From: Apostichopus japonicus
Taxonomy: Eukaryota; Echinodermata; Holothuroidea; Aspidochirotida; Stichopodidae
Assembly: GCF_037975245.1 (NCBI RefSeq)
Contig: NC_092563.1
Span: 26,074,960 to 26,138,959, forward strand
Length of the DNA stretch: 64,000 nt
Direction: 5' to 3'
A model generated the notes under the pieces. That model did not search any database and had not been told where the DNA came from. It worked only from the letters and a program-made list of their open reading frames with translations. The first letter of the stretch is position 1. Each line of letters begins with the position of its first letter. The translations under genes and the position numbers were made by a program. Positions 1 through 28,000 of this stretch are shown piece after piece.

Positions 1-284
1 AAGTGTGCAGTCTTTGGTGGGGGTCATAGGTCATTTGAGCTCAAAACTTTAAAACTTTGTAAACCATGATATCTCAAGATGGGGAATGTCTAACCTAGCA
101 TTTCTCCTGCCCATAATCTGTACAAATAAAGGGCCGATTGTACTTTAAGGCCACTTGAATCTGCAGTGTTTCCTTCCACTTGTGTTGGTGTTTCTTGTCG
201 TAATTATACTGTAGAAATAGAATTCATATAGTAAATAACCAAATGCTACTAACAGCATAAAGTATATATATACTTGTGTTAAAC

Positions 285-2254
285 CAGGGGCGTATCCAGG
301 ATTTTCCAATAGGGGGGGCGTCAGGCATGAATGATCGCCGTCCTGGGGGATGGGTCTAAGGGGAGGGGTGTACAATTTTTGCTTTCGAAGAAGGGCTGAA
401 ATGCAAAATGGTGTCATATGCATGGGCGGCGATCCGTACTTCCGAGTGGGGGGGGGATATGACCTTGTTGCAGGGCCGTCTTAACGCATGGGCCCACTGG
501 GCCCTGGCCCAGGGCCCCGCGATGTCAGGGGCCCCGCAATCGTAGTAACCCCATGTCTTAATCTGGGAGGAAAACTTATTGAATAGGCCATTATGCCTGA
601 TTGAAATCGATACTTGACAACTTGTGACGAGAGTTGGTGAAACACTTGAGAGTTTGACATTAAATATTCGAATCTGAGTTGGCAACCCTGGAATATACAA
701 TGCCCCGAAGGCTTACAACACCTCAAAACACCTCAAAAGATTGACTTTCAGCCAATCATACAACAGTTTACGATCAAGAAATGCCGCAAGTTCTGTTAGT
801 TCCCCCAGTTGAAAGACTCAACACAAGGGTGTTACAAATGGTGAGTCCAGTATTGTTAGGGAAGGGATGGAGGGCAACTGGAAGATTACTCTTCTATAAT
901 GTATTTCAGCTTTTAGATATATCACGTATGTTATTCAGCTAAAGTTTTATGCTTTATGCGCGACATAGGTAGGGGTGGTAAATGCAGGCATGTCTATGCT
1001 TGAGCGATTGTCAAGGATGTCAATTTTTCACGCAACTTTTTCGAACTCACTTGATTGAGGGGCCCCGCTCCATTGCCGGGCCCAGGGCCCAGTGATCTCT
1101 TAAGACGGCCCTGCCTTGTTGACTATCTAAGGGTAGCGCCACCATGAGTTGGCGCGAAGCGTACAAGAAAATTTTGGGATTAGCAAACCCTCTAGATGGC
1201 CGGAAACGGCACTTCCCGAGGTTTCCAAGCGGCATGTACCCAAATTTAAAATAGGGATGTCATGTCCGAAATATCTCATAATCAGGATCCAAAATACTTT
1301 TTTTTTAATTTCGGGTGTTATTTTGGGAAAATTGCCCCTGTCAATCTTGTTTCAGGCGCAACGTTAGAATGTTCGAGAGCTCTTTTATATTATTCGATGA
1401 AGAAAATGGCCTCATGCAGGCTATTATAGGCCTATACACATGCAATACACAATTACACATAGTTACATTCCTAGGTACCGATTGCTAGGGCATCCAGGTG
1501 AAACGTATATTAAGCATTACCCTGGTTACATGAGATTCTCAGCTGTTCGAGGGAACATGTACGTGTGTAGGCCTACTATAGGGCCTATATGAATACTATG
1601 AGGGTGCATATATGTACTATATCAATACCGTGGGTGCAATAATACATTTTGTTGTTATAGGGCCAATGAAGCCTACAGTCAACTATTTTTGCTTTATAAA
1701 GACGCTTTATTTGAAAAGATCGCACTGCGTTTATGGTAGGGGAGAAATGAAGCTAAAAAAGAGCCGTACATTAACGAAGATGCATAAATGTAGGCATGAA
1801 AATATTCTTATCCCTGGCATTTGGTGGGGGGGGGGGGATATGGTGCATTACACCCCTCCACCCATTTTCATATATCCCCCCTCCACCCAGGATCGCCGCC
1901 CATGGCCATATGTGATCCATTTTTCGACCTTAATAATAAGCAACATTTCCAGTAAATATGGACACAAAATGCACAATTTAGTATGGCTGGCATGTCACTT
2001 AGTGTTTATAGTGATAATACAAACACAATTACCATCTATGTTTCTAAAACTATTATGCCGCCGAACTTCGCCAGAACCTTTTTTTGGCAAACAAAAAATA
2101 AAGCATACGGGAGGGGGGGGGGGTGAGCGATCACCGACATCTCACATAAAGGTCGTCATCAATTTTTTTTTTTTTTTTTGCTAAACTTTTTTTTTTTTGG
2201 TGACGGCCAATAGGGGGGGTGCGCGCCTGTTGCACCCCCCTGGATACGCCCCTG
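285..2254. mobile_element. Non-autonomous hAT-like element (outer)
   Basis: Inverted ends CAGGGGCGTATCCAGG (285) and its complement ending at 2254, flanked by GTTAAAC on both sides (278-284 and 2255-2261). That is 7 matching bases of an expected 8, consistent with hAT insertion. No transposase ORF is present. A second hAT element sits inside it at 471-1113, and a copy of the shared core module lies near 1122-1222. Confidence 0.75.
471..1113. mobile_element. Nested non-autonomous hAT element
   Basis: Ends CAGGGCCGTCTTAA / TTAAGACGGCCCTG as inverted repeats, with a perfect 8-bp target duplication CCTTGTTG at 463-470 and 1114-1121. It is 643 bp and non-coding. GGGCCC-rich subterminal stretches lie at both ends. 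Confidence 0.88.
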
Positions 2255-2261
2255 GTTAAAC

Positions 2262-3790
2262 CACAATTGTTTAAGTTTTTGCTAGACTTGCGTATTGTTC
2301 CATGATTGAATGGACTCTTAAGTAGGCAATTTTTAATCTGGATCACTGCCAAAATTCTTTGGGTTTTCTCATAGATAGAGAACTATTTATAGCTATACAT
2401 TTTTTGTTTTTACTGTTAAGTCTTTCAAAGGTTAGTTCTAAAGAAGATTGCCTACTAGTATACAAAAACCAAGCCTTTTGTGTAAGGTATGTGTGTGGGT
2501 GTGCATTTTGCCATTAAATTTAAACAATGGTAGTCAAGGATGTATTAACAATAATGTTATTATAATTAGGTTTCAGTATGATGATGATGATGATTTACCA
2601 AATATATATAATGCTTTTTTCATGCTTATGAATGTTCAAGAGCACTTTACAATGACAACAAAATGACAAAACCCTTAAACTATGAATATGAAGAATAAAA
2701 TTGACACAGCTTAAATATTAATATAAAAAATATATGTATATACAAAGGAATAATTTTAAAAATAATATAGATTTACAGTGAAATTCCTAAAAAAAAGAAA
2801 AAGTGAGTTTTAAGTAAATTTAAGGAATAATTTTAAAAATAATATAGATTTACAGTGAAATTCCTAATAAAGAAAAAAGTGAGTTTTAAGTAAATTTAAG
2901 TAACAAAATGACAAAACCCCTTAAAATATGATCATATCATATATAGTATAATCATATCATATATATTCCTTGTCCAATTTTATGCTTTAATAATATTGTC
3001 CTGTGCAACGATAGTTATACACAGTGTAAAAGTCAATCAACAATCAGTGTAATTATTAGATGATGTACTGGTAATGTGAGACTTAACTAGTCAAAACTCT
3101 GGTGGTAGTTTTTTTTCAAATTTTACTTTAAGCATTGCAGAAAGAGAGAAAAAAGAAAGTATTGGGATAAATCTACTGAACTGTACAAAAAGGTAATTAA
3201 AAAGTATTTTAAAACATGCTGTAATATACTTAGAAACCAAGCAATGATTTTAGTGCGTTCTGTGAAATATTATCAAAACAGATCATTAAAATCATCGTCA
3301 TTCAGTGTAGACGATCACATTGACATAGCAGATGTATCAGGCAGGCCTAGCCTACTTTGCATATATGCAGATTTGCATATATGCAGATTTGGGATGTAAC
3401 GTATCACTGTTACTGATGGTAGTAGCCAGTTATGTAAACCTTCTCTGACAAAGAAGTTTCTGTGTGATGTGTTGGGTGAACAATTCATTCTACAAACAAA
3501 ATAGGCTGACACTAAATAGAACACATTTGACTTTGTAGTTTTAATACATTTTAACAGAAAACATTGGAAAAGAAATTGGTGATTTTTGATGCACATTTGA
3601 CAAATATGACCAGGAAATCCTGCCACTTTGGAAAGTTCAGTTTTGGTTTTGATGATAATCGTAACATTTGCATTCTTGATGGCGCATGTCTCTGTTTGTG
3701 TGTGTGCGTACAGGTGTGTGTGAGTGCATTCCTGATGCCCAGTTTGTAAACACGATACCTCAAGAAGGGAAGGTCAAACCAATTTCATAT
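2262..3790. other. Non-coding stretch upstream of TTLL9 exon a
   Basis: AT-rich, probably intronic or 5' flanking. Apart from the 77-bp duplication it holds only a doubled 16-bp CATATATGCAGATTTG near 3358-3390. No exon recognised. Confidence 0.4.
2745..2898. repeat. 77-bp tandem duplication
   Basis: Two adjacent copies of an AT-rich unit starting AAGGAATAATTTTAAAA, differing by a few bases and a small A-run indel. Confidence 0.85.
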
Positions 3791-5310
3791 GAAGCGAACC
3801 GCGGATAACGGGGGGGATTTGCTGGATTTTGGGTCCTTCGCTTCGAACTCATAAGTGATAAATGAGGATGCAAGAGTGTTCTTGCGTTGAAACAACGGCT
3901 GACATTTTATTACAAACTCTACACAATATGATAATATACAAATGAAGAATAAGTCATGACACATGACGATATAAAATGGCTCTTACACTCTTAACGACCT
4001 AATAAACTGGGGGAAAACCTATACTCAATACAATGAAATATGCACAGAACCTATGCTCAATCTAAGTAATATTCATACGACATGAATACAATTAAAGAAT
4101 CAGTACCTGCAATACGACATAACACTCGTACAATACTGTACAACAATGTATAAAGAACAATGTAAAATGAACATTATGAAATAATCTGCATAAATAATAC
4201 AAAATGTTTGCCAACAGGCGAGGAATTTTAACACCTTCATAATGGTCAGCCTAGGGCAACACATGCCAGCTGCAACACATTATAGGCCTTTTCACCTAAA
4301 CTGTTCCTAGACAGCAGGAATTTCCACCTCCTGAACCCACAAACTCTCAAGAGACTTGTCACTCTATAGCTATCCAGAACGGCTAGGATTAAAAGGACAA
4401 GCTCTGAGACAACTCTATAAGTAACAAACAGTAACAATATGTTCAAGATACAAAATACAAATACGTATACGCTCTTTACACTGAGAGCAGTACAATACTA
4501 AAATAGAGGTACAATAATCATCTTACTCAACTGTCAATACAGTACAATACACGTAACTGTTAATAACTCTCTGTAACTTAAACCCAACCTAACTGGTACT
4601 GTCACTCTACAGTATAAAGGTACGCAATACTACACACGTGTTTAACGATACACGCTATAAACCCATAGGACCGAGGTTCAAATACAACCTAACATACGTA
4701 CTTTGTACAGTGAAGTACAACCTAGCCAAACACTTAAAATCTGATTCTATTAATTAACAATAGGGGTACGTACGGCATTTAATATTAATATGTATTACTT
4801 AATCTCTTACTACACTGAAGTCAACTCGCTCGCGATAAAGAAGAAGAAGAGGACTCTACGCTCGCAGTAAAGGAGATCGCGTACATCGAGAATCCATCAA
4901 AGCTAGCTCGCTATATACTGTAGTAGGTCCGCCATCTTGAGAAACCAGTGGCTTCGAGCCAGAAGCCGAACCATCCAAAACCTGAGGCATCCTGCCTCTG
5001 AAAAGGGGGACATCTCCTTCCTGACTCCAGATAGTAAAGATATGGATAAACTCTGGGCTATTGACGACCCGAGTAATGAAATATGACCAAAATAATAAGG
5101 GGTTTACGAGGCGAACCCCGGAGCTCTGCAGGGACGATGTTCGCCATACAACAACGTATACAGAAACTGAACAACAAAACACGTACAAACAACTAACGCT
5201 ACAAACTGACTGTTACAAACTATTACGTAATACATGTAAATACTCAACGGGTGCATACAACAAAATTTCACTTTACTACACATATTTGGTGTGTAGAAGA
5301 ACCACATGAA
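3791..5310. other. CpG-containing island, possible solo LTR or other insertion
   Basis: This 1.5-kb stretch differs in composition from its surroundings, with many TACG/CGTA-type words and scattered CpG. It begins near GAAGCGAACCGCGGATAACG and ends near a TTTGGTGTGTAGAAG segment. Its borders interrupt low-copy GGTCATTTG..GGTCA type sequence. No reverse transcriptase or clear TG..CA ends were seen, so the LTR idea is weak. Confidence 0.25.
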
Positions 5311-6042
5311 GTACAAAAAAGTTTATTGTTTTTTTGTGGAGGGCAAAGGTCATTTGGGGTCATCAGAGGTCAAGTCGTGAAACATTTGTAAACATGTACA
5401 CCCTCACTATACATTACGTCAGATTCATGAAGAAAACTGCTCATGTTACATCATCCAAACCACAATGCATTTTTGGGTTCTGGTTGTTGTTGTTGCTTTG
5501 CCTTATGTAATCATTGATTGGTATGTTCAATAAAGTATGTTTAAGATTAACAGCAATACACACCAAATCTGATCAATGGTTGGTACCTCTGTCCCCTTCA
5601 CCCCCCCCCCTCCCATTACATAGACAGTCATGAAATTAAAACAAAATGCCAATGCATCATGGTGACTGTCTGTAACTCTTGTATGTCTTACATCCCACCA
5701 CCCTCACACCCCACCCCCTCCCATAATCCTCATTTAACATGCCAGTTTAAGTTCTTCAAATCGATATCAAAAAGTCTCCAAAACTTGTGTGGAAGAATTT
5801 GTGGGTAGTCTGCTCTACTATGGTACACACATTCTTTTATCGTAAGATTACAAAGGAATTAAAGTCATTTTCCAATTATTTGAGGATGCATTGAGGTAAG
5901 GGAATGGTGCATTGTCAGTCAAAAATATTATCATCACCATACAAGATTGCAATGAACAGAAATGAGTCGGAATGCCATTGAAATGCTGAAAATGCTATGA
6001 AACTTTTGCCAAATTAGACAGTTAAATTCTTCGTCCAGATGA
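5311..6042. other. Non-coding stretch
   Basis: Holds a GGTCATTTGGGGTCA-type low-copy sequence (5350-5400) also seen near position 30, and C-rich runs at 5600-5720. No coding exon found. Confidence 0.35.
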
Positions 6043-6050
6043 GATGAAAC

Positions 6051-6434
6051 CAGTGGCCGAGCGTCCATACAGTCAGGGGGGGGCGGATCCCCCCCTGACG
6101 GACTCATATGGACTGCTGGAGCCCTTTTCAGCTTTTACCACTTTTTACTTATTCGCGATTATTGACTTTTTTTATTGCGCTCTCATCTACCTATTGACAT
6201 TTGTCACATTTTGTTGGTGTAATTTTCTGACAAAATGCTCTAACAGCTATTTATTCTTCGTTTATCTGCAAATTAGCAAGGCCCCGGAAAGGGTCATTTC
6301 CGGCGATCTAGGGAGTATCTTCTTTACTCAAAAAAAATTCTGTACGTTCCGCGCTCCGCTTAGATAGTGTCAAAAGCGCCTTTACAGACCATTCTTGCCC
6401 CCCCCCCTGACCAATACCCCTAGCTCCGCCACTG
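6051..6434. mobile_element. hAT-like MITE, family A
   Basis: 384 bp with inverted ends CAGTGGCCGAGC / GCTCCGCCACTG and a perfect 8-bp target duplication GATGAAAC (6043-6050, 6435-6442). It lies about 125 bp before TTLL9 exon a. Two more copies occur inside larger elements at 9452-9857 and 27216-27618. Confidence 0.88.
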
Positions 6435-6558
6435 GATGAAACTGAACATAGTTGCTGTGATTGTATCTTCCTGAATGGACGATATGGCAGGGAATATTTT
6501 ATATTACAAAGGAAACTTTGCTGTCTTTACAATATCTTTGTATAAATTTTCTCCAAAG

Positions 6559-23586
<17,028 letters not shown>

Positions 23587-24810
23587 CTGGTACTCTGTGC
23601 TGATTTCTTTTTGACTTTGTCATGCAAGTCACACACCATTCCTCATCTGAATGCTAAATGGTATTCCCAAGATGCTGTAGAGTTACTACGATATTTTGAT
23701 CTATCTACAAAAGAGAGCTCTTCAGACAAGATGTTATGACACAGCCCACAAGTTCTATAACACAAATGTATGAGAAGGAGTGGTTGTATGTGGGTTGTAT
23801 GTGGGTTGGGATGTAATGGGGACGAGGTAACCAGGTTGAGAGGGGGAGGGGGGTGGCAGGTGACCAGTGGTCATGTTGGACCCAAACTGATATTTGAAAC
23901 CCAATCCCCAAAAGACAGCTGCTGTTTACCTAATTATGTTGGTAATAGCCTTAGTGTGTACTCTTGTATTATGTATTTGGGCAGTATAAATTGCAAGTGG
24001 TATAAGCACCACCATCACCACCACCACCACTGTGCTTGTTATTTTGATGTGTGGATATACGCATTGGTGTAATTCTAAACCGCTATGCTTTGTTACCTTT
24101 TCTTAAAAGTGACGAAAGGAAAGTTCCTCGAAAACCATTTGTTTTAAGATTTTCTTGTCTGATTATAAATCCCATTGTGATTGTCTGTAAACAGCCAGAT
24201 TATTTTAATATTTACTATGAGTTATTTTTAACTTAAGTTGCAAGGTAGCTTTATGCTTGGAATTCCTCTATTTCACAAAGGCATATCTTCAAGGCCATCG
24301 AAGCTAGCTGTAACAGAAGACAAAGAGACATCCAGTTGATTGATTTGTTTTAGCATTTTGTGTTGGATTCTTAAGTTTGAGGCCTGATTCGTGCAGGGGG
24401 GTAGCAATGGAAGGTCTGGGGGTGTGACCGCCAAGATCAGTCGGCACGTCAGTTAGCACATCAACGATGAGAATTTGGGTATTTCATTACTATGTTCATA
24501 CAATGACATGCATATCCCTGTTGCTCTTCCAACTTTTTGACCAAAGAAAATGGCTGTTCTTTTTCTTCATTGTTTGACATTAGTTTGGTCATAGAAATTT
24601 TGCAGGCTGTGCCACCTCCTTTTCTATTGTACACGTTACTCTGGTCACACAAGGGCACAAAAGAATCTACATCCTTGTTCTGAATACTCTTGCTCTTATA
24701 TAGTTTCATCAAAAAATTATTTCCAGGAATCTTGTGTAGTTTGCTCGCTGTAACCAATTTTTCATATCTATTCTTTTTATGGTTGAATAAACTTACACAA
24801 AATAGTGCAC
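23587..24810 (+). other. TTLL9 3' UTR with candidate poly(A) signal
   Basis: No coding exon follows the stop. An AATAAA hexamer lies at 24786-24791, so the 3' UTR is probably about 1.2 kb. It holds a short CAC/CAT run near 24009-24030. The downstream neighbour at 25276 is transcribed toward it. Confidence 0.5.
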
Positions 24811-25275
24811 TGGTAGGAGAATTTTAGTTGAATGCTTTAATCCTTTCTTTATCCGAAGTGATTTTAGGTTTTCCAGTGCCCCCTCCCCACCCCGACTGAT
24901 TGATATAGGGGAGCAACATGTGCCTCATCCCCTCCATGACGAAATTTGGTCATGCGCCTAACCTCAGCCAGCCCCCCCATCCCCACTCCCCAATGTTGAA
25001 AATCTTCATTAGCCTATGAGAAGAAATATATAATTTTTAATTCTTGGCACATGTGATAGTGTGTGAGTATATAAGTTTGTAAGTGATGGGATGCATTGCA
25101 AGTTCCGCTTATAACACTTATAAAATTCGATTGATATTTAGTTTGTTATATCTTGTAATTAGCAAACTGGGACTTGGCACTTCTGACCCAGTTGTAAATC
25201 CGACTCAGCTATACATTAAGGAAATACGAACTAATTCAAGATAGATCTTGAACACACACTTCGTATCGTTTGTAA
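24811..25275. other. Intergenic gap between convergent TTLL9 and GT31
   Basis: Short AT-rich spacer with C-rich runs at 24880-24990. No canonical AATAAA on the minus strand was found for the GT31 transcript. Confidence 0.4.
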
Positions 25276-26736
25276 TCAAATTTTACCCCAATTTTCTTTC
25301 AAATCTATTGATTTGCCAGACCAGATGGACCATACTTGGGCGTTCTGATAAGGAGTCAGACCATGTAATGTAAATGACGCCCTTAACTTAGAAATATTAT
25401 GATTCGTTAATATCATTGTTCCGTTACTGTGGAAAAAACTCCAGCTAGTGGTAAAGAAGTTTGGTATGTCTGTGGGAGATATTGCATAGTGTCTTAGCAA
25501 CATACCCATGAAGACGTCCTCCCAAGGAAATAAGGGTGTGGTCAAAGACCGGAAGTACAACTTATACACGAGGTCAGTGGACATGACGTAACCGATGCCA
25601 ACACAATATGGCGGGTAAATGTCTTCAGAAAAGATACTCCAGGGCACGTAAAATTTCTCCTTCGGATCCCGTAAAACGGGGAATTTTATGGCAGCTTTCC
25701 CGCCATAGAAATTTTGTAACGGAGATCGCCGCAAGAAGGCTAGCAGACGATCGATATTCAGTGATACGTCGTCATCAATTTTTAAGACAAATTTACTCCT
25801 TGGACAGAATTTGGTTGCCCATTTCAAACCCATCACTGTCTTTATAGTCAAATTTAGATACGAATCAACGAAGTCTTCTTGAATAATATCACCATACTTC
25901 TCAGACTCCTTTCCGAGGTTAAACTGTGTCATTTCCTGGGCAGGACCTCGCCCAAGAAGAAAAACCGTTGTTGTCACTGAGCTGGCAAAGTGTGCAGATT
26001 GAGCTGCCCATGTTTTCCTTATAATTCGCCTCTTCTTGTAATTTCGAGGCTCCGAGATGACCATAATGAGGAGCGTGAGTCTCTTAAAACTGTTTTCATC
26101 GTCGGAACAAATCGATTCCGGATTCAAAATGTACGGATACTCGTGTGGGTCGTCTCTACTTATCCACTTGGTGTAGTTTAAAATACCGCTCATCGGGGGC
26201 TTTAGCTGTATTATACTGCCATCAAACTGATCCATAGAACTGTCTTCTTCCTTACTCTGTAAATGATAGGAAGCATTAACTGTTCCAAGATTCTCGTCTG
26301 AAATTTCGGATAAGCTTTCATTTTTTATTCGTTTCTCTTCAGCTTGGAGTTCGATGGCAATTTTCCATTTTTGTTTAAGTTCCTCTGCAGCTGAAAGTGC
26401 TCTTATACCTTTCTGTTGCCTTATGTTTTTGGTTTCGTCGCCTTTCATGAAAATAAACGTATCAGCATCATTACCAGGATTGTTCTGGCTTATGTTACTG
26501 AATAAGGCGGAGGAGATGTCTCTCGTGGAATTGGTACTTGACAACACTTCTGTACGCTTCAGATCTTTTGACTGTATCCAGAGTTGATTGACCTGTCCAA
26601 ATGTATGTCGAATTTGAATGATAAGCGATGTGCCCCCGATTGTCAAAAGAACAAGCAAACACCGAACTAGGACCTGTTTTCTTAACCGCATTTTGTGCCG
26701 CAAATGTAATATGTATGTCGTTGACTTCAGTTGCAT
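25276..26736 (-). CDS. Beta-1,3-galactosyltransferase-like (GT31), intronless, long stem
   Basis: A 486-residue type II membrane enzyme of glycosyltransferase family 31, expected in the Golgi, transferring a UDP-sugar (probably galactose or GlcNAc) in beta-1,3 linkage. Visible parts: a basic cytoplasmic tail, a hydrophobic anchor at about 22-41, and a stem to about residue 185 with coiled-coil-like Lys/Glu runs and NxS/T sites. The catalytic domain shows RRIIRKTW (236-243), FLLG (259-262), KIDDDV with the metal-binding DDD at 321-323, YPPYCVGIGYVMS (374-386) and WEDVFMG (405-411). An in-frame TAG directly precedes the ATG, and that TTCTAG|ATG also looks like a splice acceptor, so a 5' exon is possible. 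Met16 is an alternative start. A hAT element begins 157 bp upstream. Acceptor specificity cannot be read from the sequence. Confidence 0.9.
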   Translation of the reverse strand: MQLKSTTYILHLRHKMRLRKQVLVRCLLVLLTIGGTSLIIQIRHTFGQVNQLWIQSKDLKRTEVLSSTNSTRDISSALFSNISQNNPGNDADTFIFMKGDETKNIRQQKGIRALSAAEELKQKWKIAIELQAEEKRIKNESLSEISDENLGTVNASYHLQSKEEDSSMDQFDGSIIQLKPPMSGILNYTKWISRDDPHEYPYILNPESICSDDENSFKRLTLLIMVISEPRNYKKRRIIRKTWAAQSAHFASSVTTTVFLLGRGPAQEMTQFNLGKESEKYGDIIQEDFVDSYLNLTIKTVMGLKWATKFCPRSKFVLKIDDDVSLNIDRLLAFLRRSPLQNFYGGKAAIKFPVLRDPKEKFYVPWSIFSEDIYPPYCVGIGYVMSTDLVYKLYFRSLTTPLFPWEDVFMGMLLRHYAISPTDIPNFFTTSWSFFHSNGTMILTNHNISKLRASFTLHGLTPYQNAQVWSIWSGKSIDLKENWGKI

Positions 26737-26892
26737 CTAGAACGTTAGATTTGGAAACAAAATTAAAATGTGCTTGTTGATCTCAATAAATTCTCAATTG
26801 AAAAATTAAATTAATAAATAATCAGTCCAACTCTTGCTGTTGGCATGGGGGCATTTTTACGGTTCACACTTAGCTATTGGTTGAGTGGCTAT

Positions 26893-27992
26893 CAGGCGCG
26901 GCGGAACGGAAAAATTATTGGGGGGGCTAATGTGTGGAGACTATCTAAGCGGAGCGCCACCATCGGTTGGCGCGGAGCGTATTAGAAAATTTTGGGTTTT
27001 TTCAAACCCCCAGATGTCCGGAAACGGCACTTCCCGAGTGTTTTATGCTGCGAATACCTAGCCCTAAAATATGGGTCTCAAGCCTGCAATTTCTCAGATT
27101 GCACGTAAAAGTCTGTAAAAACATTGTAATTTGTATATTCGATGGTGTTTTAAGAGAGTAGCTATTACTCGTAGTGTAGGCCTACTCGCAAAGACGTTTT
27201 TGAGTGTAGTAAGGGCAGTGGCGGAGCTAGGGGTATTGGTCAGGGGGGGGCAAGAATGGTCTGTAGGGGCGCTTTCGACACTATCTAAGCGGAGCGCCAC
27301 CACAGGTTGGCGCGGAGCGTACAGAAAATTTTTGAGTAAAGTCACTCCCTAGATTGCAGGAAATGACCCTTTCCGGGCCTTGCTAATTTGCAGATAAACG
27401 GAGAATAAATAGGTGTCGTCGCCATTTTGTCGGAAAATTACACCAACAGAATATGACAAATGTCAATAGGTATATGAGAGCGCAATAAAATAGTCAATAA
27501 TCGCGAATAAGCTAAAAGTAGTGAAAAGCTGAAAAGGGCGCCGGCAGTCCATTGGAGTCCGTCAGGAGGGGGGGGGGGGATCCGCCCCCTGACTGTATAT
27601 ATGGACGCTCCGCCACTAAGTAAGGGGATGTTGGAGAACTGGCTGAAATGAGGCAAGTCATTGGCCTAAGACGAAGTTGCGTTACGCTTACCGGTACTCA
27701 CACTAACTGCTTCCACTTTTCACGGCGCGTGAAGACGCGGTTGGGGTGACGATGTGGTCTATAGCCAGGGGACGGGCCGAGGGACCAGGGTCCCCCAGCA
27801 ATTACTAAAATTATTACACCTATATAGTATACGTGTGCATCGGACAGATCGACAAGTATGCATTGAAAAATGGGCAGATGCACGTTTCGTAGCCTTGGTA
27901 AATATTGGGGGGGCTTATCATGCATTTGCCCCCTCAACTTTTTCATTGGGGGGGCTGAGCCCCCCCAAGCCCCCCCGGTTCCGCCGCCACTG
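26893..27992 (-). mobile_element. hAT-like composite element, copy 2
   Basis: Reverse-oriented copy of 9115-10166: ends CAGGCGCGGCGGAACGG...CCGCCGCCACTG, with an 8-bp duplication GTGGCTAT (26885-26892 and 27993-28000). It begins about 157 bp upstream of the GT31 start at 26736. Contains MITE A at 27216-27618. Confidence 0.88.
27216..27618 (-). mobile_element. hAT-like MITE, family A, nested copy
   Basis: About 403 bp, with target duplication AGTAAGGG (27208-27215 and 27619-27626). That is the complement of the CCCTTACT around the copy at 9452, so both derive from one insertion into a parent composite. Confidence 0.86.
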
Positions 27993-28000
27993 GTGGCTAT

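Noticed and set aside
1612-2184. 190-residue plus-strand ORF
   Set aside because: Lies inside the hAT-like element at 285-2254, shows no domain and includes homopolymer-coded residues. Not a transposase.
5340-5400. GGTCA half-sites as a nuclear-receptor element
   Set aside because: Similar GGTCATTTG..GGTCA sequence occurs near position 30 and resembles a dispersed repeat; nothing supports receptor binding.
1-6558. The missing first TTLL9 exon(s)
   Set aside because: I looked for a basic N-terminal segment ending at a donor in the right phase and found none that I could support; it is probably upstream of the window.
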